A stretch of 64,000 nt of DNA from the NCBI GenBank assembly GCA_905250025.1, contig CAJNOJ010000015.1, forward strand, positions 124,001 through 188,000, read 5' to 3'. Position numbers and translations under genes: made by a program. Below the pieces are notes generated by a model. It saw nothing but the letters and a program-made list of their open reading frames with translations. It was not told the DNA's origin and made no database searches. Source of the stretch: Adineta ricciae (Eukaryota > Rotifera > Eurotatoria > Adinetida > Adinetidae). Of the stretch, positions 1 through 14,714 are shown in pieces (the first letter of the stretch is position 1; each line of letters begins with the position of its first letter).

Positions 1-1738
1 GAACGTGTTCTTTGTAAAACGCTGAAATGAAAACAAGAGCGTTGACAATCAGTTTATCAAATTACATATCTTACTCGAAAGCATAGAATCAAGTACGGTG
101 GTAGTTTAATGATTTCATAACGTCTGAGAAAGTTATCCTTGTGTGTTTTCAATTCTTGTGCTGTTTGTCCATCGAATTTAGTTAGAATTTGAAAAAGTGG
201 CACTTGTGGAATGATGCTTTCTTTGAGTTCGTCACGAAACAGTGGTGGCGGTGGTAAATCAACAGATAGGAACAAGTACGGTGTTTCTTCACTCGATTCT
301 TCAGAGAAAAATTCGAAGTCATTCACATCGTAGATGTTTAGTAGGCTTACCTTGGTATTCTTCGGTTGCTAGTAGTTTTCGTTTCTCATCTTCGCCCTAA
401 TAGGAAAGAACAGTTTTCAAATTCGAACTTTGCATTTGATACTTACCATATCCACAGGTGGAATTTTTCGTGTGTAAACTCTCATTTTGCCTTGGAAAGC
501 TTTGTAGATAATACTACTATTAGCGCTCTTCGTTCCATTTAACGTCAAATGAAGACTATTGAGTAGCCATGCAAGAAATTCAACTGGATCACCTTGCTCC
601 GTGATCTGAAAGCGTTTTTTACTACATTTAACAACTGCTTGTAACATTTCATGTGGCGAAACGTGAGCTTTGAAATTTCTCGGATTCCATAATTTGCGAA
701 CTAATTCACCGAAACGTTTGACAAGATTGACCATTATATCACCAGGTGCAACACGTATGTCAGCATAATTATCTTCTTGAAGGAAATAATCACGTAGCGG
801 GCCAACATTGATCAACGCCTAAATTTCTAACGGAGAGAAAGAATTTTCGCGATGAAGAAAGGATTTACTTGTAAAATAACATTGCAGTAATCATTTGCCT
901 TGATATTATTCAAACCAACGATACCTAAAAGCACACACTGGATAGTGGAAACCAGTTATTAAAATGTTCACTTACCAGGTAGATATAGAGTTCCATCATA
1001 AGCACGAACCATTTTTTCATTTTTATCTAAATTTTCTATTTGTTCGTTTGAATACGTTGGATTCAAGACATACTAAACAAAAAATCAGAATGATATACAC
1101 ATCGAACATGAAACTTTCTCATACTTTAATATCATCTAACGACGAATCGATAATTTCATAGTTATCCGGTAGACAAAAGATTTGTAAGGAAAGCAGATTG
1201 ATAAAAACATGATGTTCTGCTTCTACACTATGAGTATACGCACAAGATTTCTGTCCTCGACCTAGAACAAACGAAGAACTTGTATTTGGCACTGAAAACA
1301 TTCGATCAGTAACCTTGAAAGTATTTGCCGCACACTAAACAGGCATAGACATTGTTATTCAAAAGTGTAATTGAACAAAGCTTCTCAAAATCGAAGTCCA
1401 GCACACTCCTACGATAAAAGTTTAACAACATTATTTTTTCTCATTCGATAAGCGAAACGTACCGATTAATCGTATCTAAGTATGGACAATTTCGACTACG
1501 ACTATCCACTATCGTTGGTTCCGCTTTAATACTTGTATGGATCATCTCCCGCAATGTTGTACCAACAACCGGTATACCTAGCATATGGAAAAGACAAGAA
1601 TGGTTGATTGAACAATGCATGAGATGTGTACGTACCTTTTTTCTTTTTTGCTACGGGTTGATATCCAGCATTGTTGGCTGTGAGATTTGGCTCATAGGCT
1701 CGTTTGATACCTTGAATTTGTTTAATATTTTCACTCAT
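1..1738 (-). CDS. USP39: USP39 / Sad1-type tri-snRNP protein, C-terminal end beyond window
   Basis: Spliceosomal U4/U6.U5 tri-snRNP factor: a ubiquitin-protease fold without protease activity. The start at 1738 (MSENIKQIQG) leads into a basic KKKK stretch, then a UBP zinc finger (CPYLDTINR, GRGQKSCAYTHS near 1260), then the USP fold (GLNNIKANDYCN near 900, NPRNFKAHVSPHEMLQAV near 680, KLPPYLILCFRRFTKN at the left edge). The catalytic-cysteine position reads Asp (AND-Y), as in human USP39, so it is a predicted pseudo-deubiquitinase. At least eight exons are separated by introns of roughly 50 nt. The last visible junction (exon end near 77, next exon 1-21) rebuilds CFR-RFTKN in frame, so the gene runs past position 1. 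Family identification is secure from several long conserved blocks. Confidence 0.93.
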
Positions 1739-1942
1739 CTAGAAATGTTTCATGAGAAGTTTTATTGATTTTTTTGTTAGTAAAATTGATAATGTTTTAT
1801 TGTTGTCTCAGGAATATCGAGCAACAGATGAATAAGAAGGAGAACAAAAGAAAACGAAAAATAACACTTGAGTAATATTAAAAAGAATTTGTTATGTTTT
1901 TTTTTGTGATAAAACGTATTTCTAGGATTCAATATTCTATAA

Positions 1943-3832
<1,890 letters not shown>

Positions 3833-4080
3833 CGATCACGAATATTTTTCAATAATTTATCTGAAGAACACAGAGAAAAAAAAGATAATAAACACCGATC
3901 ATACACAATACTAATATAAATAAAGTTTTTATTTCCTTTTAGAAGTTGAGCCTGTCATGCTAAAGAAGGAACGATCACGCACACAACACAAACATATGAA
4001 CATAGATAAAGAAAAATTAACGAACGTAGTTTTTATTATTTGCTTTTGCAGACCTATCAAACATGTGTTGTCCTGCCCAT

Positions 4081-4698
4081 CTAATCAACGTGTGTAACAG
4101 GTGATACGCGAGGTATAGCATGATGTATATGATCACCATTACCAGCGGTTTCATTTGTCATCGATAAACAATCATGACGTGACGGTCGTCGAGTTTCCAT
4201 GTCATGCTCAACTGCTTCTTCCCATGACTCGTGTTTGACACCTTCAGCTAAATGTAGAAGTTTGATATGCACAGCCATGACTTTTTCATTCTTCGGCGGC
4301 ATTAGCATTTTCTTAAAGGAAACAATGTCGCCTTTTTTCGGTACATAATCATCATCGATACTAAATTGATTAGACAGTGTATACGATAGAGAAAAGACCG
4401 ATTTCATACTCAGAAACATGTGCAAAAATCATTTGACTTGGGTTGTCTTTAGGACGAATATAACCATGACCTTTTTCTCGACAAAATTCTTCAATAGTAC
4501 CTTCGTAGGATGGACTTTGTAACGCCCGCTCACATCTGAATAATAAATCATCGATTTATATCGAATTACAATACATACACAAAGGGAGTTATTTTAAACT
4601 CACTGAGAAAGTGTTCGTTCTCGTCGCGGAATAATTGGATGTGGCAGATGATCACTCGAACGAGGTGAAAGTGATGCACCAGAGGGCGAACGAGACAT
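4081..4698 (-). CDS. CARHSP1: Cold-shock-domain protein of the CARHSP1/CSDC2 family
   Basis: Small single-stranded RNA/DNA-binding protein; vertebrate CARHSP1 stabilises mRNAs and is regulated by phosphorylation. Three exons. Exon 1 (from 4698) encodes a Ser/Pro/Arg-rich tail starting MSRSPSGASLSP, typical of the phosphorylated N-terminus. Exon 2 carries the RNP1-like motif KGHGYIRP and the RNP2-like motif MIFAHVSD. Exon 3 gives DDDYVPKKGDIVSFKK and MPPKNEKVMAVHIKLLHLAE, matching the CARHSP1 extended cold-shock fold ending in KHESW. The second intron (near 4340-4395) joins S-D-I-D-D-D-Y in frame. A longer tail than in vertebrates (ETRRPSRHDCLSMTNETAG...) follows. CARHSP1 and CSDC2 cannot be separated by eye. 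Confidence 0.86.
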
Positions 4699-4944
4699 GG
4701 TTAACCGTAGGATAGGAAATATTCAATCTGAAACACACATAAATTAAAATCCATTTACAACAGAGTAGAAGAGACTGAAGATATTTTCTATATCAAAGCT
4801 ATTAGTTTTGTTATTTGTGATCAGACATTGAAAATATCACCTATTCAATATGTATATATGGATCAATCCATTCATTGAATTCTATGTAAAAAATAACGAA
4901 AAACATTAGTGTAAGTTCATTGAAGATCTATTCTATTTACCTGA

Positions 4945-5697
4945 TCAGATTTCTCCATCTTCTGTTGCTGATAGTGACTTTGTTCTTGCTGATACATCAA
5001 CAGTGGCTTCATCTTCCATTGCGTCTGTACTCTCCGAATCCATTTGGTCTTGCGGTAACAAAGCAGCAAGATATGGTAATGGAGAAGTAGTATTTTTTAT
5101 TAGAAAGTAATCGTTGATATTTGCTCCCTGATTGTTAATAACAGAAATTTTCTCATTGGTCTGTAGTTTAAATTTCACTAAGGATCGCTGCAAGGCTCGA
5201 CGTTGGTCAGCCAGCAATTGTCGAACGCGCGGATAGTCTTTTCGTAGATCTGCATAGGTTTCGCTAGATATAAATGTGTGAGGATCGGGAAATTCTGGAA
5301 GAAAGTCCGGAATATAAATAGGTCGATGTTTGCGCGACGAATTGTTATTTGTCGTATGTGTTACTCGAAATAATTTCATTGGATGTGTTTCTGTTTGACG
5401 ATCTGGTGAACGGAGACGATGCTTAATCGGTTGATTACACGTTTGGTGTAACAATGATGATTTGACATTCATCATTTGTAACGAACGTGCAATATCAGCT
5501 GGACACGGTTCGGTACGTGATTGAACTTCCGTTAGATTTTTAACATTGAGTAATAACCGACGAAGTATTGTATTGGATACATCGAGAATTTGATGATAGG
5601 CAGAAAGTTCAATATTATCAAAGCCATACTCACGAACGATCAGTGCTAATGAACGTTCGAAAAGAACATCATAGGGACTATCAGAGTTTGTATCCAT
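4945..5697 (-). CDS. TAF8: TFIID subunit 8 (TAF8)
   Basis: General transcription factor TFIID subunit that pairs with TAF10 through a histone fold and aids nuclear import of the complex. Single uninterrupted frame of 250 residues. Residues about 10-80 fit a histone fold (FERSLALIVREYGFDNIELS, followed by helices up to ARSLQMMN). Residues about 125-185 hold the TAF8-specific segment YIPDFLPEFPDPHTFISSETY, then DQRRALQRSLVKFK. The tail is acidic (MEDEATVD). A splice-donor-like CAGGTAAAT lies just downstream of the stop, possibly a 3'UTR intron. Shorter than human TAF8 because the disordered tail is reduced. Confidence 0.9.
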   Translation of the reverse strand: MDTNSDSPYDVLFERSLALIVREYGFDNIELSAYHQILDVSNTILRRLLLNVKNLTEVQSRTEPCPADIARSLQMMNVKSSLLHQTCNQPIKHRLRSPDRQTETHPMKLFRVTHTTNNNSSRKHRPIYIPDFLPEFPDPHTFISSETYADLRKDYPRVRQLLADQRRALQRSLVKFKLQTNEKISVINNQGANINDYFLIKNTTSPLPYLAALLPQDQMDSESTDAMEDEATVDVSARTKSLSATEDGEI

Positions 5698-6329
5698 TAT
5701 TTCAACTAAATAAAATCTATATGAATCAATGAATCTTTATTTGCGAAATAACGACGATAATGAGTAGACAAGAGAGTTAACAGCCAATCAGAATTAATGA
5801 GAATTTTTCTCATCCAGCAACTAGTGACATCGCAGACAAATTCTTGTGAACTGATATGACACTAATTTATGCGTGAAAACAAGTTCACCCGGGCTATTTA
5901 CATACCACAAATGTAAATGAGGACATTCAACTGTGGCTTCATACCTAAGCGGACAATTCTATTTCACTTGATTGATACGAGAAGATTGAAGACATACTGT
6001 GCAATCAGTTAGACACCATATCGTCTAATATAGCACTTTAGGATGGCATTGGATCGACAACAAACATGAATGACAGTATACAGATGTGGATGTGTTATTG
6101 ATTATATCTTAAATAGATTCTATTACTCTGTCATCAACGAGAGAAGAGACTGTAAGATGAGAAGAAATATTTATTTGTAATATGAATTAACAACATTGAG
6201 TTTTTGCTTATCAAATAATGAATATATCACGCATGAATTAAATGTTTTGGTTTGAATTTTTATTTTGTCTCTTGAAGAAGAGATTGAATCAAACAACTAA
6301 AATCGAACTCGAAAGAAATTGTGAATCAT
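5698..6329. other. Intergenic, no gene seen
   Basis: About 630 bases between the TAF8 start and the stop of the next minus-strand gene. AT-rich, with stops in all frames and no RNA-gene structure recognised. It should contain the TAF8 promoter on its left side. Confidence 0.6.
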
Positions 6330-7628
6330 CTAGGACTTATTCGACGATTCTATGCATATTGTAGCGTGTTTTGATTGTTTACGATGCGATGATTGTGTTT
6401 TGTTTGATGAAAACACTGATTTCCGCTTTAATGTACCAGACAATGTCGAATCGTTGCTATGAGAAGATGTTTTCTGTGGATGATTATCTGGCTGTGGTGT
6501 TAAGACCGTATCTATTGATGATGATTCTTCACTTGTTATTGTCACGGATGGCGATGTTTCTACCGATGATGATTTTTCCGAGAGAACATCGGCTGATTGT
6601 TGAACAAGACCTAACGAATTGAATAGCTGCGTTTCTTTACCAGATGATATGGTTGTTAGTGATTCGTCAGTGGGGATGAATGAATTGTGCCGACGAACGA
6701 TGGCAATTGGTGAAGATGGAGATGTTCGCTGAGAATTAATAGCGGGGCTGTCCAGATCATAAGGACGAAACAGTTTTGATTTGGGTTTTGAAGATTGTGA
6801 TGTTGCCTGTAAAATAAAGACAAATTTGTTTGTGGAATATTGCATAGATCTTTTTACTTCAGATTTTTCGTCGATTTTGCCTTGTGTTGGAACACTATTG
6901 AAATGAGATCCAAATATTCATAGATATTATTGTTCGTCTTACCGTCCTATGACGTCAGTTGCTTTCGTATTTGGAAATAGCAATGATGTGGGTAAAGGCA
7001 TTCTAGGCTGTTGTGCAAGCGACTGAAAATATGCAGATGGAGGAAACGGACCGGATGACTGAGGTGCCATGAAACGGTATGGATCAGGGCCATCGAAACG
7101 TCTGTAGATAGAAAAAGAATGACGTGTAATCATTCGAATAGTGACCATCGATTTCACTACCTATTCAGAATAGGTATACTGACATTCGGACTATCAGGTC
7201 CAGGATAGTTTCGAAGGTAATTCCGTCGCATATCTTCTCTTCGTTCCACCTAAAGTGAATAAAATTTCAAATCTACTGGCAAAAGAAGAGAAAAACAAAA
7301 TATTTACTTCTTGAACGTATTGCGTATATAATCGCAGAGCTTGCTCAGGTGACATTGAATTATTTACATGCGACATATTCGTTCGGTTAGAGAAGTCTTG
7401 CGGTGACTGAATGCAATTTGGAGTTCCATTATGATTTGCATCTAAGTAAGGGGGAACACAATCGGCGATCAAAATCTGACATAGAACTACGTCTAAAAAC
7501 ATACTAATTTTATTCTTTTCTTCCACGTGTTCAGCTAATCTTTTTAGTGCATCGGCAAAACTGCTTGTCGGTCCCGATTTAAGTCCAGTAAACGGTGGAT
7601 TTGAAGATGCCGACCAACCGAAGGACAT
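6330..7628 (-). CDS. Ser/Pro-rich nuclear-type protein, tentatively GSE1-like
   Basis: Multi-exon gene with the start ATG at 7626-7628 (MSFGWSASSNPPF). Exon 1 encodes TSSFADALKRLAEHVEEKNK, which resembles the SSSFAAALRKLAKQAEE segment of GSE1 (genetic suppressor element 1, a BRAF35-HDAC/CoREST-associated protein). Later exons give SPEQALRLYTQYVQEVERRED, NYLRNYPGPDSP and RFDGPDPYRFMAPQSSG. The 3' exon (6330 to about 6808) is low-complexity Ser/Thr/Pro with a basic tail (TLKRKS, SSHRKQSKHA). Introns of 40-60 nt fit in frame, for example one near 7440-7500 joining KIN-ANHNG. The GSE1 link rests on one short motif and should be read as a hint. The Ser-rich tail and basic patches suggest a disordered nuclear protein. 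Confidence 0.5.
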
Positions 7629-7971
7629 CTGGAAAAGGCGTTAAACTGTCAGATTATTGCAACTACAATCAGCTGATTGTTCATATATATATTGGTGATA
7701 CATATGCACTATTCTACATTAAGATGGCATGGCAGACGGATAGATGTGCTAATGAACTGAAGTGGTGAATAAGAGATAGAGTACCACAACATCGTTAGGT
7801 AATAGAGGAGAAAGTTGACAAGGATACCAGAACTAGAACGATGGTTTCCTAATGTATCTGCATCTATCTCAGCACCTATTTTTTATACCATAGTATAATA
7901 TCGAGAAAAAAGACAGAATATAAAAAAAAGAACGAAGAACTATGTGTGTGTGTGTGGTGTTGTTCTTCTTC
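7629..7971. other. Intergenic, short GT microsatellite
   Basis: No gene seen. A short GT repeat lies near 7943-7955 and a purine-rich run near 7900-7930. Confidence 0.55.
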
Positions 7972-8205
7972 TTAGACATCAAATAATGAGTTTTTAAATT
8001 TCGAATTAGAATATTTATACTCGATCATCAAAAGCAGAGCTTGGAGGTCATTTTCCATTTTCATACGATAAAAGCGAAGATAGATTTGCTCAGAAAGTTC
8101 CATATCGGAAACATCTGCGTCACCATAGATCAAACGTATAATGCGAAAAGTGTGCCGTACGGTTGATTTTTGCCATCTTTGCCGATATGTGGTATCACCG
8201 ATCAC
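7972..8205 (-). CDS. Possible terminal exon of an unidentified gene
   Basis: An open stretch of about 78 codons ends in TAG-side sequence NSKFKNSLFDV and begins after an acceptor-like TCAG near 8210. The peptide (WQKSTVRHTFRIIRLIYGDA, LYLRFYRMK-like, LQALLLMIEYKYS) has amphipathic helical character and ordinary codon use. I found no convincing upstream exon with a start codon, although 8368-8565 on the same strand also reads open. It could be a real 3' exon of a small gene, a decayed fragment or chance. No family recognised. Confidence 0.25.
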   Translation of the reverse strand: MIGDTTYRQRWQKSTVRHTFRIIRLIYGDADVSDMELSEQIYLRFYRMKMENDLQALLLMIEYKYSNSKFKNSLFDV

Positions 8206-9553
8206 ACATACTGACCGTACATAGTGTACCGATTAGACGGATAGAAGGCGACAGAGGCAAGAATTGAGAGCAAGGAGAGGAGAGAAAGAGAGCGAATGCA
8301 GTCAAAAAGCTAGTTATATACATATTGAAGGCGAAAAAAAGTGCGAGTTGAGAACCTTAAAATTATTTCAAGACAATCTACACATCATACCTTGGCATGG
8401 ACAGAATCTAAAAGAATTAAAGACGATTGATCTAACGTGCCAATGACAAATGCTTGTTACTTCGATTGAAGCAGTAGTTATTCTATTGAACATACATACT
8501 TCTGTTTTCTTTTGTATGAGTATGAAACGGAAATAGCCATCTTCCTCCTTAAAACGCCTTGTCAAGTGTCTTTCTCTATCTTGACGAGAAAACGCAAGTA
8601 TATGTTCATTGCCGAAACGATTTAACGCATCATCAATATTTCATACACACGTACGCATAGAACTAAAAGAGCGAGAGCAATCAACGCCTCTTCTTTTCCT
8701 CTTCGCTTGCTTTTCTTCCGACCCACTCACTCGTTCACTTTACTTTCTACTACTGTCGCCAATCAATAGATGTTAGAAAAGGCACAGACAGACAGAAGAT
8801 CGAGATCGAGTAAGTTGATTAAATAAGAAGCAAGAGAGAAAAATTAGTCTGCAAGAAATGATTGAAAGATAGTGCACATTGACTTGCTACAAGTTTGAGG
8901 CAGTTCGATCATCAAAAGACTATACGTGAACTACGGGATAATGCTATTAGATATTTAAACAATGGCATTGAGCTTGAAAATTTGACATCTGATTGATAGC
9001 GAATAAATTAAATCCAAATTAACACTGTCTCGATTATTTAACGAAAAAACGAGACAGATCATACGGTCATATTATTGACAAAAATCATTCGGTTAACTTT
9101 TGTTATCAATGAAAGAAAAAAAGTCTTGTATTCGTTATGATCAAAAGAAGAATCTTTTTGTACTTTGGAACATTCTTTCTTAGCCAACATATTTTCAAGG
9201 ACAAAGGACTGTCGTTGAGAGTTCTCATATTTATTGTTGACTTGTTAATACGATTTAACATTACATGAAGAAGAAAAAAAAACAATCAAATTTCATTGGC
9301 ATTCTTCGACTATTTCCTACCAATGAATAACTATTATCAAGTGTTTAATACTAAAACTAATGACGATTGTTGAATAACAAGGAGAATGATTGAATTCGCA
9401 CTCACATAGAGTCGCTTTAAACTTCATCAACATGATGACGGGTCCTTAGCAACGCCCATCTAACGTTGAAAATGGCCGAAAACAAATAATTACAAGAAAT
9501 AACAAAAATATTGTTGAATTGTAGTCTTTTTTATTTTGAGAAAACTTCCGAAC
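8206..9553. other. Intergenic, no supported gene
   Basis: About 1.3 kb. Purine-rich runs near 8260-8300 and 8790-8850, otherwise AT-rich. It may hold 5' parts of the doubtful minus-strand exon before it and the promoter of the small plus-strand gene that follows. Confidence 0.5.
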
Positions 9554-10167
9554 ATGGCAGATCGTACAAGAGTACCCAATATGCTTGATAGTTTTATGTA
9601 TTATCAAAAGAATCCAACACCTCCATATCCCGGTAGAAAAATGTTGATCGAATCGATTTCAAATTCGATTTCATCCTAGGTTATGGAGTGCCACCCACTT
9701 ATCTTCCTAATCAAACCAATGCTCAGCCATATATTGCACAAGTTGGACTAGATCCCTGGTAGTTATTCATCCAATCACACATATATCAATCCCTTGTTCC
9801 TTTTTTTTTCTGTAGGCCAGTGAATGTGCCTGCTTATCCACAAGAATATGAAACGCATTTTCCACTCGGTTCGATGCTGAATAATTCTATGTTAGTTTTG
9901 TACTTTTGATCGTATTTTCTAGGTACTGATTACTGGTGTACACCGGAATATAAACAAATTCCGCAAAATTTCAATCCGACTGAACCAACGTTAATCATAC
10001 GTGAAAATCGCGCGAAACCCGGTGTCAAACTTACCTACACTGACAAAGGAGCGGAAAGTGATCCACGAATATTTCGTGCTGGTTACGGTACATCCTCCGA
10101 TGTTCCTGCTCGGCCATACTACGCTCAACCATGGTTAATTAGCGAGATTCGCAAGCTTAAACATTAA
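9554..10167 (+). CDS. Unidentified 151-residue Tyr/Pro-rich protein
   Basis: Four exons: 9554-9632, 9680-9758, 9816-9868 and 9923-10167, joined by introns of 47-57 nt with GT..AG ends. The spliced frame is open throughout (456 nt including the stop). The protein starts MADRTRVPNMLDSFMYYQKN and is rich in Tyr, Pro and Trp, with short motifs YGVPPTYLPN, LGTDYWCTPEYKQIP and VPARPYYAQPW; it ends in EIRKLKH. No transmembrane segment or signal peptide. The composition resembles small microtubule-inner proteins of cilia, but I could not match a named family, so that is only an impression. The exact phase agreement across three introns makes the gene itself convincing. Confidence 0.72.
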
Positions 10168-10306
10168 CAATCGACGTTTTCAACTAATTCATCAGATTCA
10201 GACCTTATTTTTTTTTTCACATAAAGAATAACATTAATACATATACACGTAATGACAGACAGACAGAAGAAAGAAAAACAACTGAGAATAAAATTATTAT
10301 TTACGT

Positions 10307-12253
<1,947 letters not shown>

Positions 12254-12497
12254 GATAGACTTCTGTTCGAAACACAATAGACCGAACGAAAAGTTCCGAT
12301 GAGATGTGGTTTGATTAAACTAGTGTTTTTGCCGAGATTTAATGTAATTCACTTAATGTTTTCGCGCGCCTTTTCAATCAGCGAGTTTTACAAGCAGAAA
12401 CGATTAATGAGATCGACAATAGTCCAATAATAAACAAATATTTAGAATTTATTTGAAAGAGAAAAGCAAGAAGTACAAAAAAAAGAAAGAAATCTCT

Positions 12498-14239
12498 CTA
12501 AAGATTTGCGGGATTATTTTGAAGCCAAATGTGTAGAGCCTGTTGATGATTCCATGATGAAATCGATCGATTCAGACAAGACAATGATTTCATAATTTCT
12601 TTCGAATCAATCTGCAACATCTGCGCATATTCGAATGTGACACTCGTCAAATGTTTCAAGTGCTCAAGAATATATTTGATATCATCCAGATTTTTCACCC
12701 GGATTTGTAAGTGTTTTATGTTCGGTGATATCATGGAACAGATGGTTTCCATACGTGTCATGAAGTTATCCGGTCCCCAGTAATCCAATAACAAGAACGA
12801 ACGAAGATTCGGTGCTTGTTTGAGTAATCGTTCGATATTCGCGACGGTGTCCGGTGTTTGTTTCGGAAGAAAATTGATTGACAACGAAAGCTTAATAAGA
12901 CGTGAAAAATCGAGAGTATTCGAAAGGAAACGTAGAGATCGTTCTGGCCATTCACCATCATTACCAAGTATGAGACTCGTCACATTACGAAACAAGTAAA
13001 CATTGGAAGATATGTTCTAAACATAGAATTTACGAATTGCTTTCAATCTGTCATTGATTTTACCTTGTCTATTGCCAACTTATTGACATCTTTGGTCAAT
13101 TGTAATTCTAAACGTTGCACGTTATCCATATCTGATGAATTAAAACTTGCACCGACGTTTGATATAGACGATTTTTTCGAATCGATGTCATAAACGAAAT
13201 ATGTTTTGCAAATTGGAAGAGTATACAAGGTAATTTTCCGCGAATTAGCAATGTAATCACACATGATTGAACACTTGAGCTTCTCCAGCCAAAATCGTGT
13301 GTGAAAGGATTGCATGAGAAGTTCCGTGTTTTTCGAACGATAGTTACTATATGTTAAAATAACAAAGAAGAATTCGAATTTTTCGATATGAACAAGTCTT
13401 GTTTGGAGTAAATTTTCCCATTGACAGCCATCGAATGAAGAATTAAACAGATTCCCATCGCCGACTATTTTCAAATAAGTAAGAGAAGGTGTAAATGAAA
13501 GACATTGATTTATTTGATTGATGTCAATTCGGCCATTTTCGAACGTTAAGGATGTTAATTGCTTAAATGGGGAGAAATACCAATTGTCCTCGCTACAATT
13601 ACTATTTATTTCTTTTAAAACGAGAGTTCGTAAGCCACGATAGTTGTCAAGGACAAGACAAAATTGTTTAAATGTTATACTGTTAACCAGCCGAAGATAC
13701 CTTAACTTCCAATTGGTAGACCATGATATCTGATGCCATTCTTTCTCGCCGATACTCATATAGAGATTCTTCAAAGTATGATGAACAACCACTGACGAGA
13801 GCAGTTGCGGAGTCGTTTTTTGAGAAGTATGCATCGGTGGAACACTGATTGAAAGTGATTTTACTGAAGAATTTACAATATGTTTCAGGAAACTATTCAA
13901 ATAATCGTAATCAATTTCGAGTAAAGTTAACGATTCGAGTCGAGTAAACTGTTCAATGTTGTATAACGAAAGAAATAATTCGACTTGACCACGAGTCTTA
14001 TCTTCATCGGATAAGGTCAATGCAGTGACATTTTCGAATGGTACAAGTCGACAGATGATCCGAAATAAGGGCTTAGCAATCGATTTGAAGTTGAAGTTGT
14101 AACGATTGTATGAATCCGTTATTAAATATAACTGTTTGCAGACATAACGAATAGAGAAAATAATCGTTTGAACATCCAGATGATCGAATATCCGATGCAG
14201 GATTTCCACAGGTAGATTATCGAACGTTGCAGCCGACAT
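12498..14239 (-). CDS. F-box / leucine-rich-repeat protein, copy 1
   Basis: Likely substrate adaptor of an SCF-type ubiquitin ligase. Two exons, 14239-13064 and 13016-12498, separated by a 47-nt intron, encode 564 residues. Residues about 5-45 are an F-box (FDNLPVEILHRIFDHLDVQT). The rest is a solenoid of degenerate leucine-rich repeats (FENVTALTLSD, LESLTLLEID, LTYLKIVGDG, LRYLRLVNSIT). The chosen start is the ATG at 14237-14239, because the frame further upstream has no ATG. An acceptor (TGCAG) near 14254 shows an intron in the 5'UTR. Bdelloid genomes carry many such F-box/LRR genes; the substrate is unknown. Compared with copy 2, exon 1 differs at about 17 of 392 residues, while the shared 161 residues of exon 2 are identical. 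Confidence 0.85.
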
Positions 14240-14714
14240 GATCACCAAGAAAAGCTGCAGTTAATTGTTCGAAATAGGTCATTCAAACGAGATAGGAACC
14301 TTACCTGTCAGATACAAGTAAACTCGGAATAATACGTTCGATGGGCTTATACTAGTTTCCAATGCTGATCATCATACATCTTGAAAAGAAATATACATTG
14401 TTAAATTATACCAAAAAAGGTTTGATTCAACGATTGATCAGCTCGATGTTCTCAGACAACGATCGCTCAGCTCCGAATAAACGACAAATACGGTTTTGTT
14501 TTGTTTTTCGATTTTAATGAAACAACAAAGAATACGTTATCAATTCGCATGACTATTTTTAGTAATTCGATATTTAAATAAGTTGTATACATATAAAAAG
14601 AAAGAAGGATAAGGCAAGGAACAGCACAACACAAATATCTAACAAATAAAGATGATTTTTATCGTACAGTTGAGCACAAAAAAGAGCGAAAATTCATTCA
14701 TCTGACAATCATAT
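14240..14714. other. Intergenic between F-box gene and NCKAP1
   Basis: About 475 bases holding the 5'UTR of the F-box gene (with its small intron) and the 3' flank of NCKAP1. No other gene seen. Confidence 0.6.

Noticed and set aside
8264-8565. Short open frames on both strands as genes
   Set aside because: No convincing start, splice partners or family similarity; purine-rich composition explains the open reading.
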